Origin: Candidatus Zixiibacteriota bacterium
GTDB lineage: Bacteria; Zixibacteria; MSB-5A5; GN15; PGXB01
DNA: 8,245 bases
Assembly (NCBI GenBank): GCA_003641425.1
Contig: QNAH01000113.1
Location: forward strand, 1-8,245
Direction of reading: 5' to 3'
The notes under the pieces: generated by a model
Told to the model about the DNA's origin: nothing
The model's database searches: none
Seen by the model: only the letters and a program-made list of their open reading frames with translations
Translations under genes and position numbers: made by a program
Part shown: positions 1-7,027 of the stretch, one piece after another
Layout: the number at the start of each line of letters is the position of its first letter
How positions within the stretch are numbered: position 1 is the first letter of the stretch

Positions 1-957
1 ATCAAGCAGGTTACCGGCGAGGAGATCTCAGCCGAGCAGCTTGGCGGTGTCGAAAGTCACGCTCATTATTCCGGGGTGGTGCATTTTATCGCCGAGGATG
101 ATGAGGATGCCATCATTATCACCAAGCGTCTGTTGTCGTTCCTGCCCAGCAATAATACCGAGGATCCGCCTTTCATTCCGGAGCTTCACGATGAGGTGCT
201 GGAACCGGATGAATCGATGAATGACATCGTTCCCGATGATCCAAGCGAACCGTACGATATGCATGAGATTATCTCGCGTTTTGTCGACCAGGGGGATTTC
301 ATGGAGATCCAGGAGCATTTTGCACCCAATATTATCGTCGGTTTCGGACGCCTGACCGGCTACACGATCGGTATTATCGCCAATCAGCCGATGCACAAGG
401 CGGGTGTCCTTGATATAGATTCCTCGGATAAGGCCTCGCGCTTTATTCGTTTCTGCAATGCGTTCAATATTCCGATCGTGACCTTTGTCGATGTTCCCGG
501 GTTTATGCCGGGTGTCAAACAGGAGTACGGCGGTATTATCCGTCACGGGGCCAAGATGCTTTTTGCTTATGCCGCTGCGACTGTCCCGAAATTAACGGTC
601 GTCGTCCGTAAGGCATACGGCGGCGCTTTCCTGGCGATGTGCGCCAAGAGTATGGGCGCCGACACGCTGGTGGCCTGGCCGACCGCCGAGATTGCGGTGA
701 TGGGCGCCGAGGGCGCCGTCAATGTTCTATATCATAAAGAAATCCAGGGGGCCGAGGATCCCAAGGCGGAAAGGAGCAAACGTCTTGATGAATACAAGGA
801 GATGTTTGCCAATCCGTATTTTGCGGCCGGTCACGGTATGGTCGATGAGATTCTGGAGCCGGCCGACACGCGCTCATATATGGCCTCGTGTCTGGAGGTG
901 CTCAAGGCCAAACGGGAACTTCGTCCGCAGAAAAAACATGGTTTGATCCCGCTTTAA
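1..957 (+). CDS. mmdA: Acyl-CoA carboxyltransferase subunit, probably methylmalonyl-CoA decarboxylase alpha (5' partial)
   Basis: This is the biotin-dependent carboxyltransferase that moves CO2 from an acyl-CoA, probably (S)-methylmalonyl-CoA, to the biotin carrier. The frame is open from base 1, so the start lies outside the window; 318 residues remain of a family usually about 510-520 long, so roughly 200 N-terminal residues are missing. Visible family signatures are TGEEISAEQLGG at residues 5-16, GRLTGYTIGIIANQP (116-130), PGFMPGVKQEYGGIIRHGAK (166-185), RKAYGGAF (203-210) and AWPTAEIAVMG (225-235), ending in the typical KKHGLIPL. The Gly-Gly pairs in YGGIIRHG and AYGGAF sit where the family forms its oxyanion holes. 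The position after AYGGAF is Leu-211, where I recall propionyl-CoA carboxylases having Asp. The membrane subunits downstream favour a decarboxylase over a carboxylase. Glutaconyl-CoA or another acyl-CoA as substrate is less likely but not excluded. Confidence 0.9.
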   Translation: MKQVTGEEISAEQLGGVESHAHYSGVVHFIAEDDEDAIIITKRLLSFLPSNNTEDPPFIPELHDEVLEPDESMNDIVPDDPSEPYDMHEIISRFVDQGDFMEIQEHFAPNIIVGFGRLTGYTIGIIANQPMHKAGVLDIDSSDKASRFIRFCNAFNIPIVTFVDVPGFMPGVKQEYGGIIRHGAKMLFAYAAATVPKLTVVVRKAYGGAFLAMCAKSMGADTLVAWPTAEIAVMGAEGAVNVLYHKEIQGAEDPKAERSKRLDEYKEMFANPYFAAGHGMVDEILEPADTRSYMASCLEVLKAKRELRPQKKHGLIPL

Positions 958-973
958 TTTATGAGGTCGAGTT

Positions 974-1318
974 ATGCCGGAATGGTTAAGTTTTGGATTA
1001 AAATTCGCGGTTATCGGGGTTACCATCGTTTTTGGTGCCCTGGCTATTATTTCCATAGCCATATCTCTGATCCGGCGCGGAAATGATGCCTGGCAAAAAC
1101 ACGAGGAAATCCAGAAAGAAGCTGCGACCGACAAAGAACAGAATATCGATAACATCACGGTGGTATTGATATCGGCGGCGGCGGCAACGATGCTTCAGGG
1201 CAGATTTCATATAAAGAGTATCCGCAGGCTTCTTCCCGCCCATGCGCAGAAGGGGCCGTGGTCGCTGCAAGGGCGGGCGGTACTGCTCGGCTCGCATGTT
1301 GTGCCCAAGAAACGGTAA
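974..1318 (+). CDS. oadG: OadG-type small membrane subunit of sodium-pumping decarboxylase
   Basis: A 114-residue protein with one clear membrane helix at about residues 8-33, then a charged segment (RRGNDAWQKHEEIQKE, 34-49), as expected for the gamma/delta subunit that tethers the biotin carrier and carboxyltransferase to the beta subunit. The C-terminal part (about 58-113) is a second conserved block: a short Ala-rich helix (ITVVLISAAAATML), a basic FHIKSIRRL stretch and PWSLQGRAVLLGSHVV. This resembles the tail with a W...GR core seen on many OadG-family proteins. The Pro-rich linker often found between the two parts is missing. The start ATG follows GAGG at 963-966 with 7 bases between, 16 bases after the carboxyltransferase stop. 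The subunit is known as OadG, MmdD or GcdD depending on the substrate of the complex. Confidence 0.82.
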   Translation: MPEWLSFGLKFAVIGVTIVFGALAIISIAISLIRRGNDAWQKHEEIQKEAATDKEQNIDNITVVLISAAAATMLQGRFHIKSIRRLLPAHAQKGPWSLQGRAVLLGSHVVPKKR

Positions 1319-1381
1319 CCCATCAATATGGTTAGATGAAAGTCTATATATTTTTGAAATAGATTGATTCAGGAGATTAAA
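1319..1381 (+). other. Short AT-rich intergenic gap inside the decarboxylase operon
   Basis: This 63-base gap is the longest within the operon and clearly richer in A+T than the genes around it. It contains a weak inverted repeat (TCTAT ... ATAGA, about 1343-1363) and ends in the ribosome binding site of the biotin carrier gene. No ORF and no convincing promoter or terminator is visible. A weak internal promoter or mRNA processing site that raises carrier expression is possible but unsupported. Confidence 0.4.
1371..1375 (+). promoter_or_regulatory. Ribosome binding site of the biotin carrier gene
   Basis: AGGAG lies 6 bases before the ATG at 1382. It decides the start: the same frame is open upstream to an ATT at 1364, but that codon precedes the Shine-Dalgarno sequence and would add residues not expected in the family. 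Confidence 0.85.
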
Positions 1382-1777
1382 ATGAAACTTAAAATAACAG
1401 TTCATGGCGTTGCATACGAAGTGGATGTCGAGGTGCTGGATCCCGGCGAGGGATTCCCGGCATCATCATCCCTGCCAAAACCAAGAGTCAAAAATCATAA
1501 GTCCTCGGGCGGTGCGCCTGCCGGAACTCCGCCACCGGCTCCCGCACCGACATCGGCGGGTCCAGGCGGCGGTGTCGCTTCCCCGATCGCGGGGACGGTG
1601 GTAGAGATAAAATGTAAGGCCGGTGACAATGTTACTGAGGGGCAGGTACTGCTGGTGATAGAAGCCATGAAAATGAAAACATCGATTGCTGCTCCAACAG
1701 CCGGAAAAGTCAAGAATGTTCCAATTGCTGTCGGTGATACGGTCCGCGAAAGCCAGACCCTTGTGGAACTGGAATAA
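1382..1777 (+). CDS. mmdC: Biotin carboxyl carrier subunit of sodium-pumping decarboxylase (gamma)
   Basis: A 131-residue biotin carrier that shuttles the carboxyl group between the carboxyltransferase and the membrane beta subunit. Three parts are visible. Residues 1-20 (MKLKITVHGVAYEVDVEVLD) form the short beta-rich N-terminal element typical of MmdC/GcdC carriers. Residues about 44-65 are a flexible Ala/Pro/Gly linker. Residues 66-131 form the biotinyl domain, with ASPIAGTVVEI and the biotinylation motif EAMKM at 94-98, so Lys-97 is the predicted biotinylated lysine. Pro and Gly residues flanking the hairpins (SPIAG, APTAGKV) are intact. Its position between the OadG-type and beta-subunit genes matches known methylmalonyl-CoA and glutaconyl-CoA decarboxylase operons. 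No biotin ligase gene is in the window, so biotinylation must be done by an enzyme encoded elsewhere. Confidence 0.93.
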   Translation: MKLKITVHGVAYEVDVEVLDPGEGFPASSSLPKPRVKNHKSSGGAPAGTPPPAPAPTSAGPGGGVASPIAGTVVEIKCKAGDNVTEGQVLLVIEAMKMKTSIAAPTAGKVKNVPIAVGDTVRESQTLVELE

Positions 1778-1792
1778 CGCTCGCCGATCATC

Positions 1793-1798
1793 AAGGAG
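1793..1798 (+). promoter_or_regulatory. Ribosome binding site of the decarboxylase beta-subunit gene
   Basis: AAGGAG lies 6 bases before the ATG at 1805, inside the 27-base gap after the biotin carrier stop. It supports this start, from which the protein begins with the expected amphipathic N-terminus. Confidence 0.85.
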
Positions 1799-1804
1799 CA
1801 AATT

Positions 1805-2947
1805 ATGGAAACATTAATAAATTTTCTTCAGATGGGTGCTCTCGGTAATTTTACCGTGGGCAACCTGAGCATGCTCATTGTCGGGTGTATTTTCATCTAT
1901 CTTGGAATCGCCAAAGACTATGAGCCGCTGCTTCTGGTTCCGATCGGTTTTGGAATGCTGGTCGGTAACATACCGTTCTCGCCGGGGATGAGTATCGGTA
2001 TATATGAAAATGGCCTCGATGGAGGACAGGCCAGTGTTCTGTCCATCCTGTACAGGGGTGTGACCCAGGGTTGGTACCCGCCGCTGATATTTCTTGGTAT
2101 CGGGGCAATGACCGATTTTTCGTGCATGCTGGCCAATCCGCGTTTGATATTGCTTGGTGCGGCCGCGCAAGTCGGTATTTTCCTGACCTTCATCGCCGCC
2201 CTGGCGCTGGGATTCACGCAGACGGAGTCGGCCGCGATTGGAATTATCGGCGGTGCCGACGGCCCGACTGCGATTTTCCTGTCATCAAAACTGGCCCCGC
2301 ATCTTCTGGGTGCGATCGCCGTCTCGGCCTATTCATATATGGCCCTGGTGCCGGTGATACAGCCGCCGATTATAAAACTGCTGACCTCGAAAAAAGAACG
2401 ACTTATAAAAATGAAACCGTCAAAGCCGGTCAGCAAGCGGCTGCGTATAATCTTTCCCATTCTCGCTTTTATGATTACCGGGTTCATCGCGCCGGGCTCT
2501 ATCAACCTGCTTGGGTTTCTGTTTTTCGGCAACCTGCTTAAAGAGAGCGGTGTTACCGAGCGTCTGGCGGTCACCGCCCGAACCGCGTTTATCGACATCA
2601 TCACCATTCTGCTCGGCCTGACAGTCGGTTGCTCGACCGATGCCAGCCGGTTCCTGACACCGGCTTCGATAAAGATATTCATTCTCGGGGCATCGTCATT
2701 CATGGTTGCGACCGCATCAGGAGTACTCTTTGCCAAGCTGATGAATGTTATCAGCAGGAATAAAATAAATCCGATTATAGGGGCGGCTGGTGTTTCGGCT
2801 GTTCCCGATTCGGCGCGTGTTTGTCAGATGATGGGTGCGAAAGAGGATCCGAGCAATTTTCTGATCATGCATGCCATGGCGCCCAATGTGGCCGGTGTTA
2901 TTGGCTCGGCGGTCGCCGCCGGTGTTCTTCTGGCGACATTTTTGTAG
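1805..2947 (+). CDS. mmdB: Sodium-translocating decarboxylase beta subunit (OadB/MmdB/GcdB family)
   Basis: A 380-residue polytopic membrane protein that decarboxylates carboxybiotin and couples this to Na+ export. The length fits MmdB and GcdB (about 375) rather than OadB (about 430). About nine hydrophobic segments are visible, for example 21-36, 41-56, 92-112, 115-137, 165-190, 213-230, 258-275, 290-312 and 352-378. The family hallmark GIIGGADGPTAIFLSSK lies at 146-162; Asp-152 matches the Asp shown to be essential for Na+ coupling in Klebsiella OadB (Asp-203). The other conserved ion-site region, MHAMAPNVAGVIGSAVAAG at 355-373, holds the conserved polar residues Asn-361 and Ser-368. The GxSTDASRFLTP segment at 275-286 and VPDSARVCQMMGAKEDPSNF at 333-352 are also typical. 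It is the last gene of the operon and is followed by a strong hairpin terminator. Confidence 0.94.
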   Translation: METLINFLQMGALGNFTVGNLSMLIVGCIFIYLGIAKDYEPLLLVPIGFGMLVGNIPFSPGMSIGIYENGLDGGQASVLSILYRGVTQGWYPPLIFLGIGAMTDFSCMLANPRLILLGAAAQVGIFLTFIAALALGFTQTESAAIGIIGGADGPTAIFLSSKLAPHLLGAIAVSAYSYMALVPVIQPPIIKLLTSKKERLIKMKPSKPVSKRLRIIFPILAFMITGFIAPGSINLLGFLFFGNLLKESGVTERLAVTARTAFIDIITILLGLTVGCSTDASRFLTPASIKIFILGASSFMVATASGVLFAKLMNVISRNKINPIIGAAGVSAVPDSARVCQMMGAKEDPSNFLIMHAMAPNVAGVIGSAVAAGVLLATFL

Positions 2948-2965
2948 AATTATGATATTCGGGAT

Positions 2966-3003
2966 ATACAAAAAACCGGAGACTTCCTCCGGTTTTTTTG
3001 TAT
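2966..3003. terminator. Bidirectional Rho-independent terminator between convergent genes
   Basis: The stem CCGGAG/CTCCGG (2976-2981 with 2987-2992, loop ACTTC) is flanked by A6 at 2970-2975 and T7 at 2993-2999, and the symmetry extends to ATAC/GTAT at the outer ends with one unpaired T. Read in either direction the hairpin is followed by a T run. It lies 18 bases after the decarboxylase beta-subunit stop (+ strand) and 32 bases after the stop of the convergent channel gene (- strand), so it can end both transcripts. Confidence 0.93.
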
Positions 3004-3035
3004 TTATTGGAATATTTCGGTAGATAGCGGAATGT

Positions 3036-4118
3036 CTAATTGTTTTCCTTTTGCTCGTTTATTTTATTTATGTACTCGCTTATTCTTTCACGACGAGCCT
3101 CGATTTTTTCCAGTTGCATCTTTATCTTTTCTTTCTCACTTTCTGATAGAGTCTCTTTTAGCAGTTCTTTCAGTGTCTCTATATCTTTAGCGGTAGCGGC
3201 CAGCATCTCGTTCAATTTTTCGATTGATGCGGCCTCCTCGGCCTTATCGAAAGCAAGTGATTCAAGGGCAGGTTCGGCCTGGATATTTTCCGTGACTTCG
3301 TCCTTATATTCTTTGGGAATCAGGACTTTACTCTCAGGGAGCGCCCGGGTGTTCATGAATGCGGGAGAGACGATTTCGATGCCTGCCTGATGCAGTTCAT
3401 CAAGCATCATCCGGCGCAGGCGGGACCGGGCGGTGATGATATGTTTCACCTCCGTCAGCATACCCGAGATCCGGTAGGTCACCGAAAAATCGCCCAAGTC
3501 CATAATCAGGACGAATGATTCCTGAAGTTCGGCCTTCTCGGCCGCTTTTTTCAGAAGCAATTCGACCGCCCGACGGGGGACATCATAGCCCAGCGACACC
3601 TCGGCCGATACAATTGTCCCGGAAGAACGGATTACTTTGACCGGATTGGTAACGAGATAAAGATTGGGTAGCGTCGTCAGATCGCGGTCTTCGGTTTGTA
3701 TCTCGATATGAAACAAGCCGCGTTCGGTTACACGTCCGAAATGGTCGCCGACCCGGACAAAATCGCCCGGTCTAAAGCTCTTGACCGCTCGCAGCATCAT
3801 CCCGGCCATGGCGTTGCCGATGAAAGTGGTCGAGGACAGAGCAATAGCGGCGCTGAGGAGAATGCCGATCAGGCTCAAGAGTTGACCACGCGAGGTTTCG
3901 CTCAGGTATTGATCCGGGATAGCCATGATTATTATCAGCAGGCCGATAAATGACAGGAGCATGGTCAGGACCTGGCGACGGACATGATAGCCCGACCCGG
4001 CCGCGCGTTTGTTGATGATGAATCGAACGCCGAAAATAACCATGATAATGATCAATAATGTAATGCCGGTCGGCAGGAGAGGTTTTATTCCTGCAAGAAA
4101 GTCGCTTATTATTTGCAT
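3036..4118 (-). CDS. MscS-family mechanosensitive ion channel with C-terminal coiled-coil tail
   Basis: A 360-residue small-conductance mechanosensitive channel that would open under membrane tension and release solutes on osmotic downshock. Three membrane helices are visible at about 16-36, 50-68 and 78-113. The third fits the pore helix, with its small-residue face (STTFIGNAMAGMMLRAVKSF) running into the MscS signature RPGDFVRVGDHFGRV (116-130). The beta domain follows, with TTLPNLYLVTNP (148-159), then the alpha/beta vestibule domain to about 265. Residues about 283-356 are a highly charged Glu/Lys-rich helical extension, probably a coiled coil, absent from E. coli MscS (286 residues). The ATG at 4118 has only a weak AAGG about 12 bases upstream. 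The gene is transcribed alone, convergent with the decarboxylase operon and divergent from the ATPase gene. What gates it besides tension is not visible. Confidence 0.88.
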   Translation of the reverse strand: MQIISDFLAGIKPLLPTGITLLIIIMVIFGVRFIINKRAAGSGYHVRRQVLTMLLSFIGLLIIIMAIPDQYLSETSRGQLLSLIGILLSAAIALSSTTFIGNAMAGMMLRAVKSFRPGDFVRVGDHFGRVTERGLFHIEIQTEDRDLTTLPNLYLVTNPVKVIRSSGTIVSAEVSLGYDVPRRAVELLLKKAAEKAELQESFVLIMDLGDFSVTYRISGMLTEVKHIITARSRLRRMMLDELHQAGIEIVSPAFMNTRALPESKVLIPKEYKDEVTENIQAEPALESLAFDKAEEAASIEKLNEMLAATAKDIETLKELLKETLSESEKEKIKMQLEKIEARRERISEYINKINEQKENN

Positions 4119-4339
4119 TTTTATTCTATGCCTTATTTCAAGTTAATATTACTCCGAAACGGCCGTATAGAATTTTGTTTGATCATGGCCGCTGTCGAAT
4201 GATAATACAGAAGCTAATTGTCAGGGGATTTGTTTGCAACAATATATTTTGGCAATTCTAAATCTTATTTTATCTGGCCAATTGATTCCAGATGGATTAA
4301 TTTAGTCCATCGTAGATATTTAATACAAAGACGGGATAT
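4119..4339. promoter_or_regulatory. AT-rich divergent intergenic region for the channel and ATPase genes
   Basis: This 221-base spacer separates two divergent start codons, so it must hold the promoters of both genes unless transcription enters from elsewhere. It is markedly more AT-rich than the coding sequence on both sides. Candidate sigma-70-like boxes for the ATPase direction are TTGGCA (4249-4254) with TATCTG 16 bases on, and TTGCAA (4234-4239) with TCTAAA 17 bases on; both are weak matches. For the channel direction no good pair of boxes was found. A 21-base palindrome lies near the ATPase end. No small ORF with a good ribosome binding site was seen. Confidence 0.55.
4291..4311. promoter_or_regulatory. 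21-bp imperfect palindrome, possible operator before the ATPase gene
   Basis: The left half GATGGATTAA and the right half TTAGTCCATC are inverted repeats around a central T at 4301; nine of ten pairs match, the exception being T4297 against G4305. It ends 28 bases before the ATPase ATG. Size and symmetry fit the site of a dimeric regulator overlapping or just after the promoter; in RNA it could be a short hairpin in the leader, with the mismatch becoming a G-U pair. No T run follows, so it is not a terminator. The binding protein is unknown. Confidence 0.45.
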
Positions 4340-7027
4340 ATGTTAAGTAAATCAATAAGCATAAAGCCCTGGGCCGAGAGAGCCGATGGGGTAGTGACAT
4401 CACTTGAAACATCTGTGCAGGACGGACTTTCAGTCGGGCAGGTAAAAAATCGCCGGGCCCGATTCGGCAAAAATGTCCTGCGGCAGATAAAACCCAAAAG
4501 CGGTTGGGCGATACTACTGGATCAACTGAAAAGCCTGATCGTTGCGCTACTGGTTGTGGCGGCGGTGCTGTCGTTTGCTTTCGGCGACTGGGTCGAGGGG
4601 CTGGCGATTGTTGTGGTCATTCTTATCAATACCGTCATCGGTTTTGTCACCGAGATCCGCGCGGTGCGGTCGATGGAGGCTTTGCACCAGATGAGCCGGG
4701 TCAATACTATTGTCCGCCGCGATGGGAAACAGTTTGAGATCCCGGCCGAAGAACTTGTCCCCGGCGATATTGTCATCCTCGAGGGAGGCAATATAGTCAG
4801 CGCCGATATGCGTCTGATCAAGGCCTCAAAACTCCAAGCTGATGAATCGGCGCTGACCGGCGAATCGCTCCCGGTTGACAAATGTATCGAGCCGCTTCCG
4901 TGTGAAATACCGCTGGCTGAAAGAAAAAATATCGTTTTCAAGGGGACGTCGCTTACCCGCGGTTCGGCCGAGGCGGTTGTTTATGCGACCGGTATGAATA
5001 GTGAACTGGGCAAAATCTCGGCGCTGGTCGAAACTGCCGAAAAACAGGCCACTCCGCTTGAAAAGCGACTGGACCAACTGGGGCACAATCTTATCCGGGT
5101 GACGCTGGCCTTGACTGTCCTGATCGCCGCGGCCGGGATTCTGCGGGGTAAGGATGTTTTTCTTATGATCGAGACGGCGATCGCCCTGGCGGTGGCGGCT
5201 ATCCCCGAGGGACTGCCGATTGTTGCCACTATCGCCCTGGCCCGCGGGATGCTTCGCATGGCCAAACGCAATGCCCTGATCAACCGGCTGGCATCGGTCG
5301 AGACGCTCGGCGCCGCCAGTATTATCTGCACCGATAAAACCGGAACCCTGACCGAAAACAGGATGACTGTTTGCTGTATTATCACCGACTCGGGGCGAAG
5401 CGATCTAAAATCAAATCCTTCGGGGACAGGTAATGCATTCCATAAAGATGATTCTATTATAAAGGCAGAGTCAGATATAGTATTGCGCGAGGTATTGCAG
5501 GTCAGTGTCCTGTGCAATAACGCCTCGCTGTCGGAGTCCGGTTCCGGCGGGGTGGGTGATCCGCTCGAGATCGCCTTGCTCGAAGCGGCGGCCATCGGCG
5601 GTGTCGATCAGAAAAAAATTACCGCTGAAATGCCGGAAGAGCGGGAAGAGGCCTTTGATTCGGATATCAAAATGATGGCGACTTTCAACAGGATGAACGG
5701 TGGTTACAGAATTTCGGTGAAAGGCGCTCCCGAATCGGTTCTGGAAAGATGTGACTTGATTCTTACAGCCGACGGCACAAAACCGATGACCGGCGGAGAT
5801 AGAGAACGGTGGATCGGTATCAATAATGAGCTGGCCTCGGATGGTCTTCGCCTGCTGGCCCTGGCTGTCCGGGAGACAGACTCGCTTGAGGTAAAGCCTT
5901 ATGAAGAGTTAATATTTGTCGGGCTGGCGGCGCTTCAGGACCCGCCTCGGGCCGATGTCCGCGATGCCATCGGGATTTGCAAAAAGGCCGGGATACGGGT
6001 GGTCATGATAACCGGCGATCAGGCGGTAACCGCGCGGAATATCGCCTACCGGGTCGGTCTGACCGAAGAGGAAGATGCCGAGGTGCTTCCGGGCACGGCT
6101 CTTGAGGGTATTGAAAATTTCGATGAGCGGAAACGGCAGCATATAATCGATACCGATATTTTTGCGCGGGTCAGCCCGAAAGAGAAGCTGGATCTAATAT
6201 CGGCGCATCAGGATAATCACTCGGTGGTGGCGATGACCGGGGATGGTGTCAATGATGCCCCGGCGCTCAAAAAAGCCGATATCGGTATTGCCATGGGATT
6301 GCGCGGAACGCAGGTGGCGCGCGAGGCGGCCGATATGGTGCTGAAAGATGATGCTTTCTCGACTATTGTCGCGGCGATCCGGCAGGGAAGAATCATCTTC
6401 AACAACATCCGCAAATTTGTCATCTATTTGTTATCGTGCAATGTCAGCGAGATTTTGACAATCGGGGCCGCCTCGGCGGCCAGCGCCCCGTTGCCGATAT
6501 TGCCCCTTCAGATTCTGTTTCTAAATCTGATTACAGATGTTTTCCCGGCGCTGGCGCTCGGGGTGGGCGAGGGCGACCCGGGGATCATGAAATTCAAGCC
6601 GCGCCCGATAAATGAGCCAATCGTGAACAAACGAGGCTGGATGTTTGTCGGTTTATACGGTGTCCTTATCGCCGTGGCGGTACTGGCGGCGTTCGGCATT
6701 GCCCTGTACTGGAAAGAAATGGGCGAGGGAAAAGCGGTGACAATCGCTTTTATGACGCTGGCGCTGTCGCAGTTATGGCATGTGTTCAATATGCGCAGTG
6801 CAGGTTCCGGGATGTTTATCAACGAGGTGACGACCAACAAATTTGTCTGGGGCGCATTAGCATTATGTTTTCTGCTGTTATTGAGTGCCGTTTATCTTCC
6901 GGGACTTTCGGATGTCATGCACTTGACGCATCCGGGCCCCGATGGCTGGACGATAGTCATCCTGGCCAGTTTATTTCCATTGATGACGGGTCAGATTTTG
7001 AAGATTATCATGAGGCGCGGGGAATAA
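4340..7027 (+). CDS. P2-type cation-transporting ATPase, Ca2+-pump-like
   Basis: A complete 895-residue P-type ATPase pumping a cation, probably Ca2+, across the cytoplasmic membrane. In order: N-terminal cation-ATPase domain (about 8-78), M1-M2 (61-105), actuator domain with TGES at 173-176, M3-M4 (250-302) with PEGL at 289-292, phosphorylation loop DKTGTLTEN with Asp-332, nucleotide domain with KGAPE (461-465), MITGD (556-560), hinge TGDGVNDAP (633-641), M5-M6 (690-742) and M7-M10 (about 767-889). SERCA ion-site residues have counterparts: Glu-290 in M4, Asn-701 and Glu-704 in M5 (NVSE), Asn-729, Thr-732 and Asp-733 in M6 (NLITD). The acidic M8 residue of SERCA site I is not evident in TIAFMTLALSQLWHVF. 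M6 reads TDVFPALALG where SERCA has TDGLPATALG. The start follows a weak CGGGA; an in-frame stop at 4313 excludes a much longer N-terminus. Mn2+, Na+ or another cation cannot be excluded. Confidence 0.92.
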   Translation: MLSKSISIKPWAERADGVVTSLETSVQDGLSVGQVKNRRARFGKNVLRQIKPKSGWAILLDQLKSLIVALLVVAAVLSFAFGDWVEGLAIVVVILINTVIGFVTEIRAVRSMEALHQMSRVNTIVRRDGKQFEIPAEELVPGDIVILEGGNIVSADMRLIKASKLQADESALTGESLPVDKCIEPLPCEIPLAERKNIVFKGTSLTRGSAEAVVYATGMNSELGKISALVETAEKQATPLEKRLDQLGHNLIRVTLALTVLIAAAGILRGKDVFLMIETAIALAVAAIPEGLPIVATIALARGMLRMAKRNALINRLASVETLGAASIICTDKTGTLTENRMTVCCIITDSGRSDLKSNPSGTGNAFHKDDSIIKAESDIVLREVLQVSVLCNNASLSESGSGGVGDPLEIALLEAAAIGGVDQKKITAEMPEEREEAFDSDIKMMATFNRMNGGYRISVKGAPESVLERCDLILTADGTKPMTGGDRERWIGINNELASDGLRLLALAVRETDSLEVKPYEELIFVGLAALQDPPRADVRDAIGICKKAGIRVVMITGDQAVTARNIAYRVGLTEEEDAEVLPGTALEGIENFDERKRQHIIDTDIFARVSPKEKLDLISAHQDNHSVVAMTGDGVNDAPALKKADIGIAMGLRGTQVAREAADMVLKDDAFSTIVAAIRQGRIIFNNIRKFVIYLLSCNVSEILTIGAASAASAPLPILPLQILFLNLITDVFPALALGVGEGDPGIMKFKPRPINEPIVNKRGWMFVGLYGVLIAVAVLAAFGIALYWKEMGEGKAVTIAFMTLALSQLWHVFNMRSAGSGMFINEVTTNKFVWGALALCFLLLLSAVYLPGLSDVMHLTHPGPDGWTIVILASLFPLMTGQILKIIMRRGE

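Noticed and set aside
28..546. Minus-strand ORF of 172 codons opposite the carboxyltransferase
   Set aside because: The plus strand has clear carboxyltransferase motifs throughout; the reverse ORF follows from codon bias.
1364..1381. Upstream ATT start for the biotin carrier gene
   Set aside because: The codons lie before and across the AGGAG ribosome binding site of the ATG at 1382, and the family N-terminus starts at MKLKITV.
1319..1381. Possible terminator or attenuator between the OadG-type and biotin carrier genes
   Set aside because: Only a 5-base inverted repeat with a loop of about 11 is present, without GC stem or T run in the right place.
2071..2541. Plus-strand ORF of 156 codons inside the decarboxylase beta-subunit gene
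   Set aside because: It is out of frame within a well conserved gene, and its product has no recognisable family features.
3040..3390. Plus-strand Ser/Phe-rich ORF of 116 codons
   Set aside because: It is the antisense of the charged tail of the MscS gene; its Ser/Phe repetition mirrors the Glu/Lys-rich coding strand and there is no ribosome binding site.
4119..4230. Minus-strand promoter (CTGACA with TATTAT) for the channel gene
   Set aside because: The two boxes are only 11 bases apart, too close for a sigma-70 promoter, and no better-spaced pair was found.
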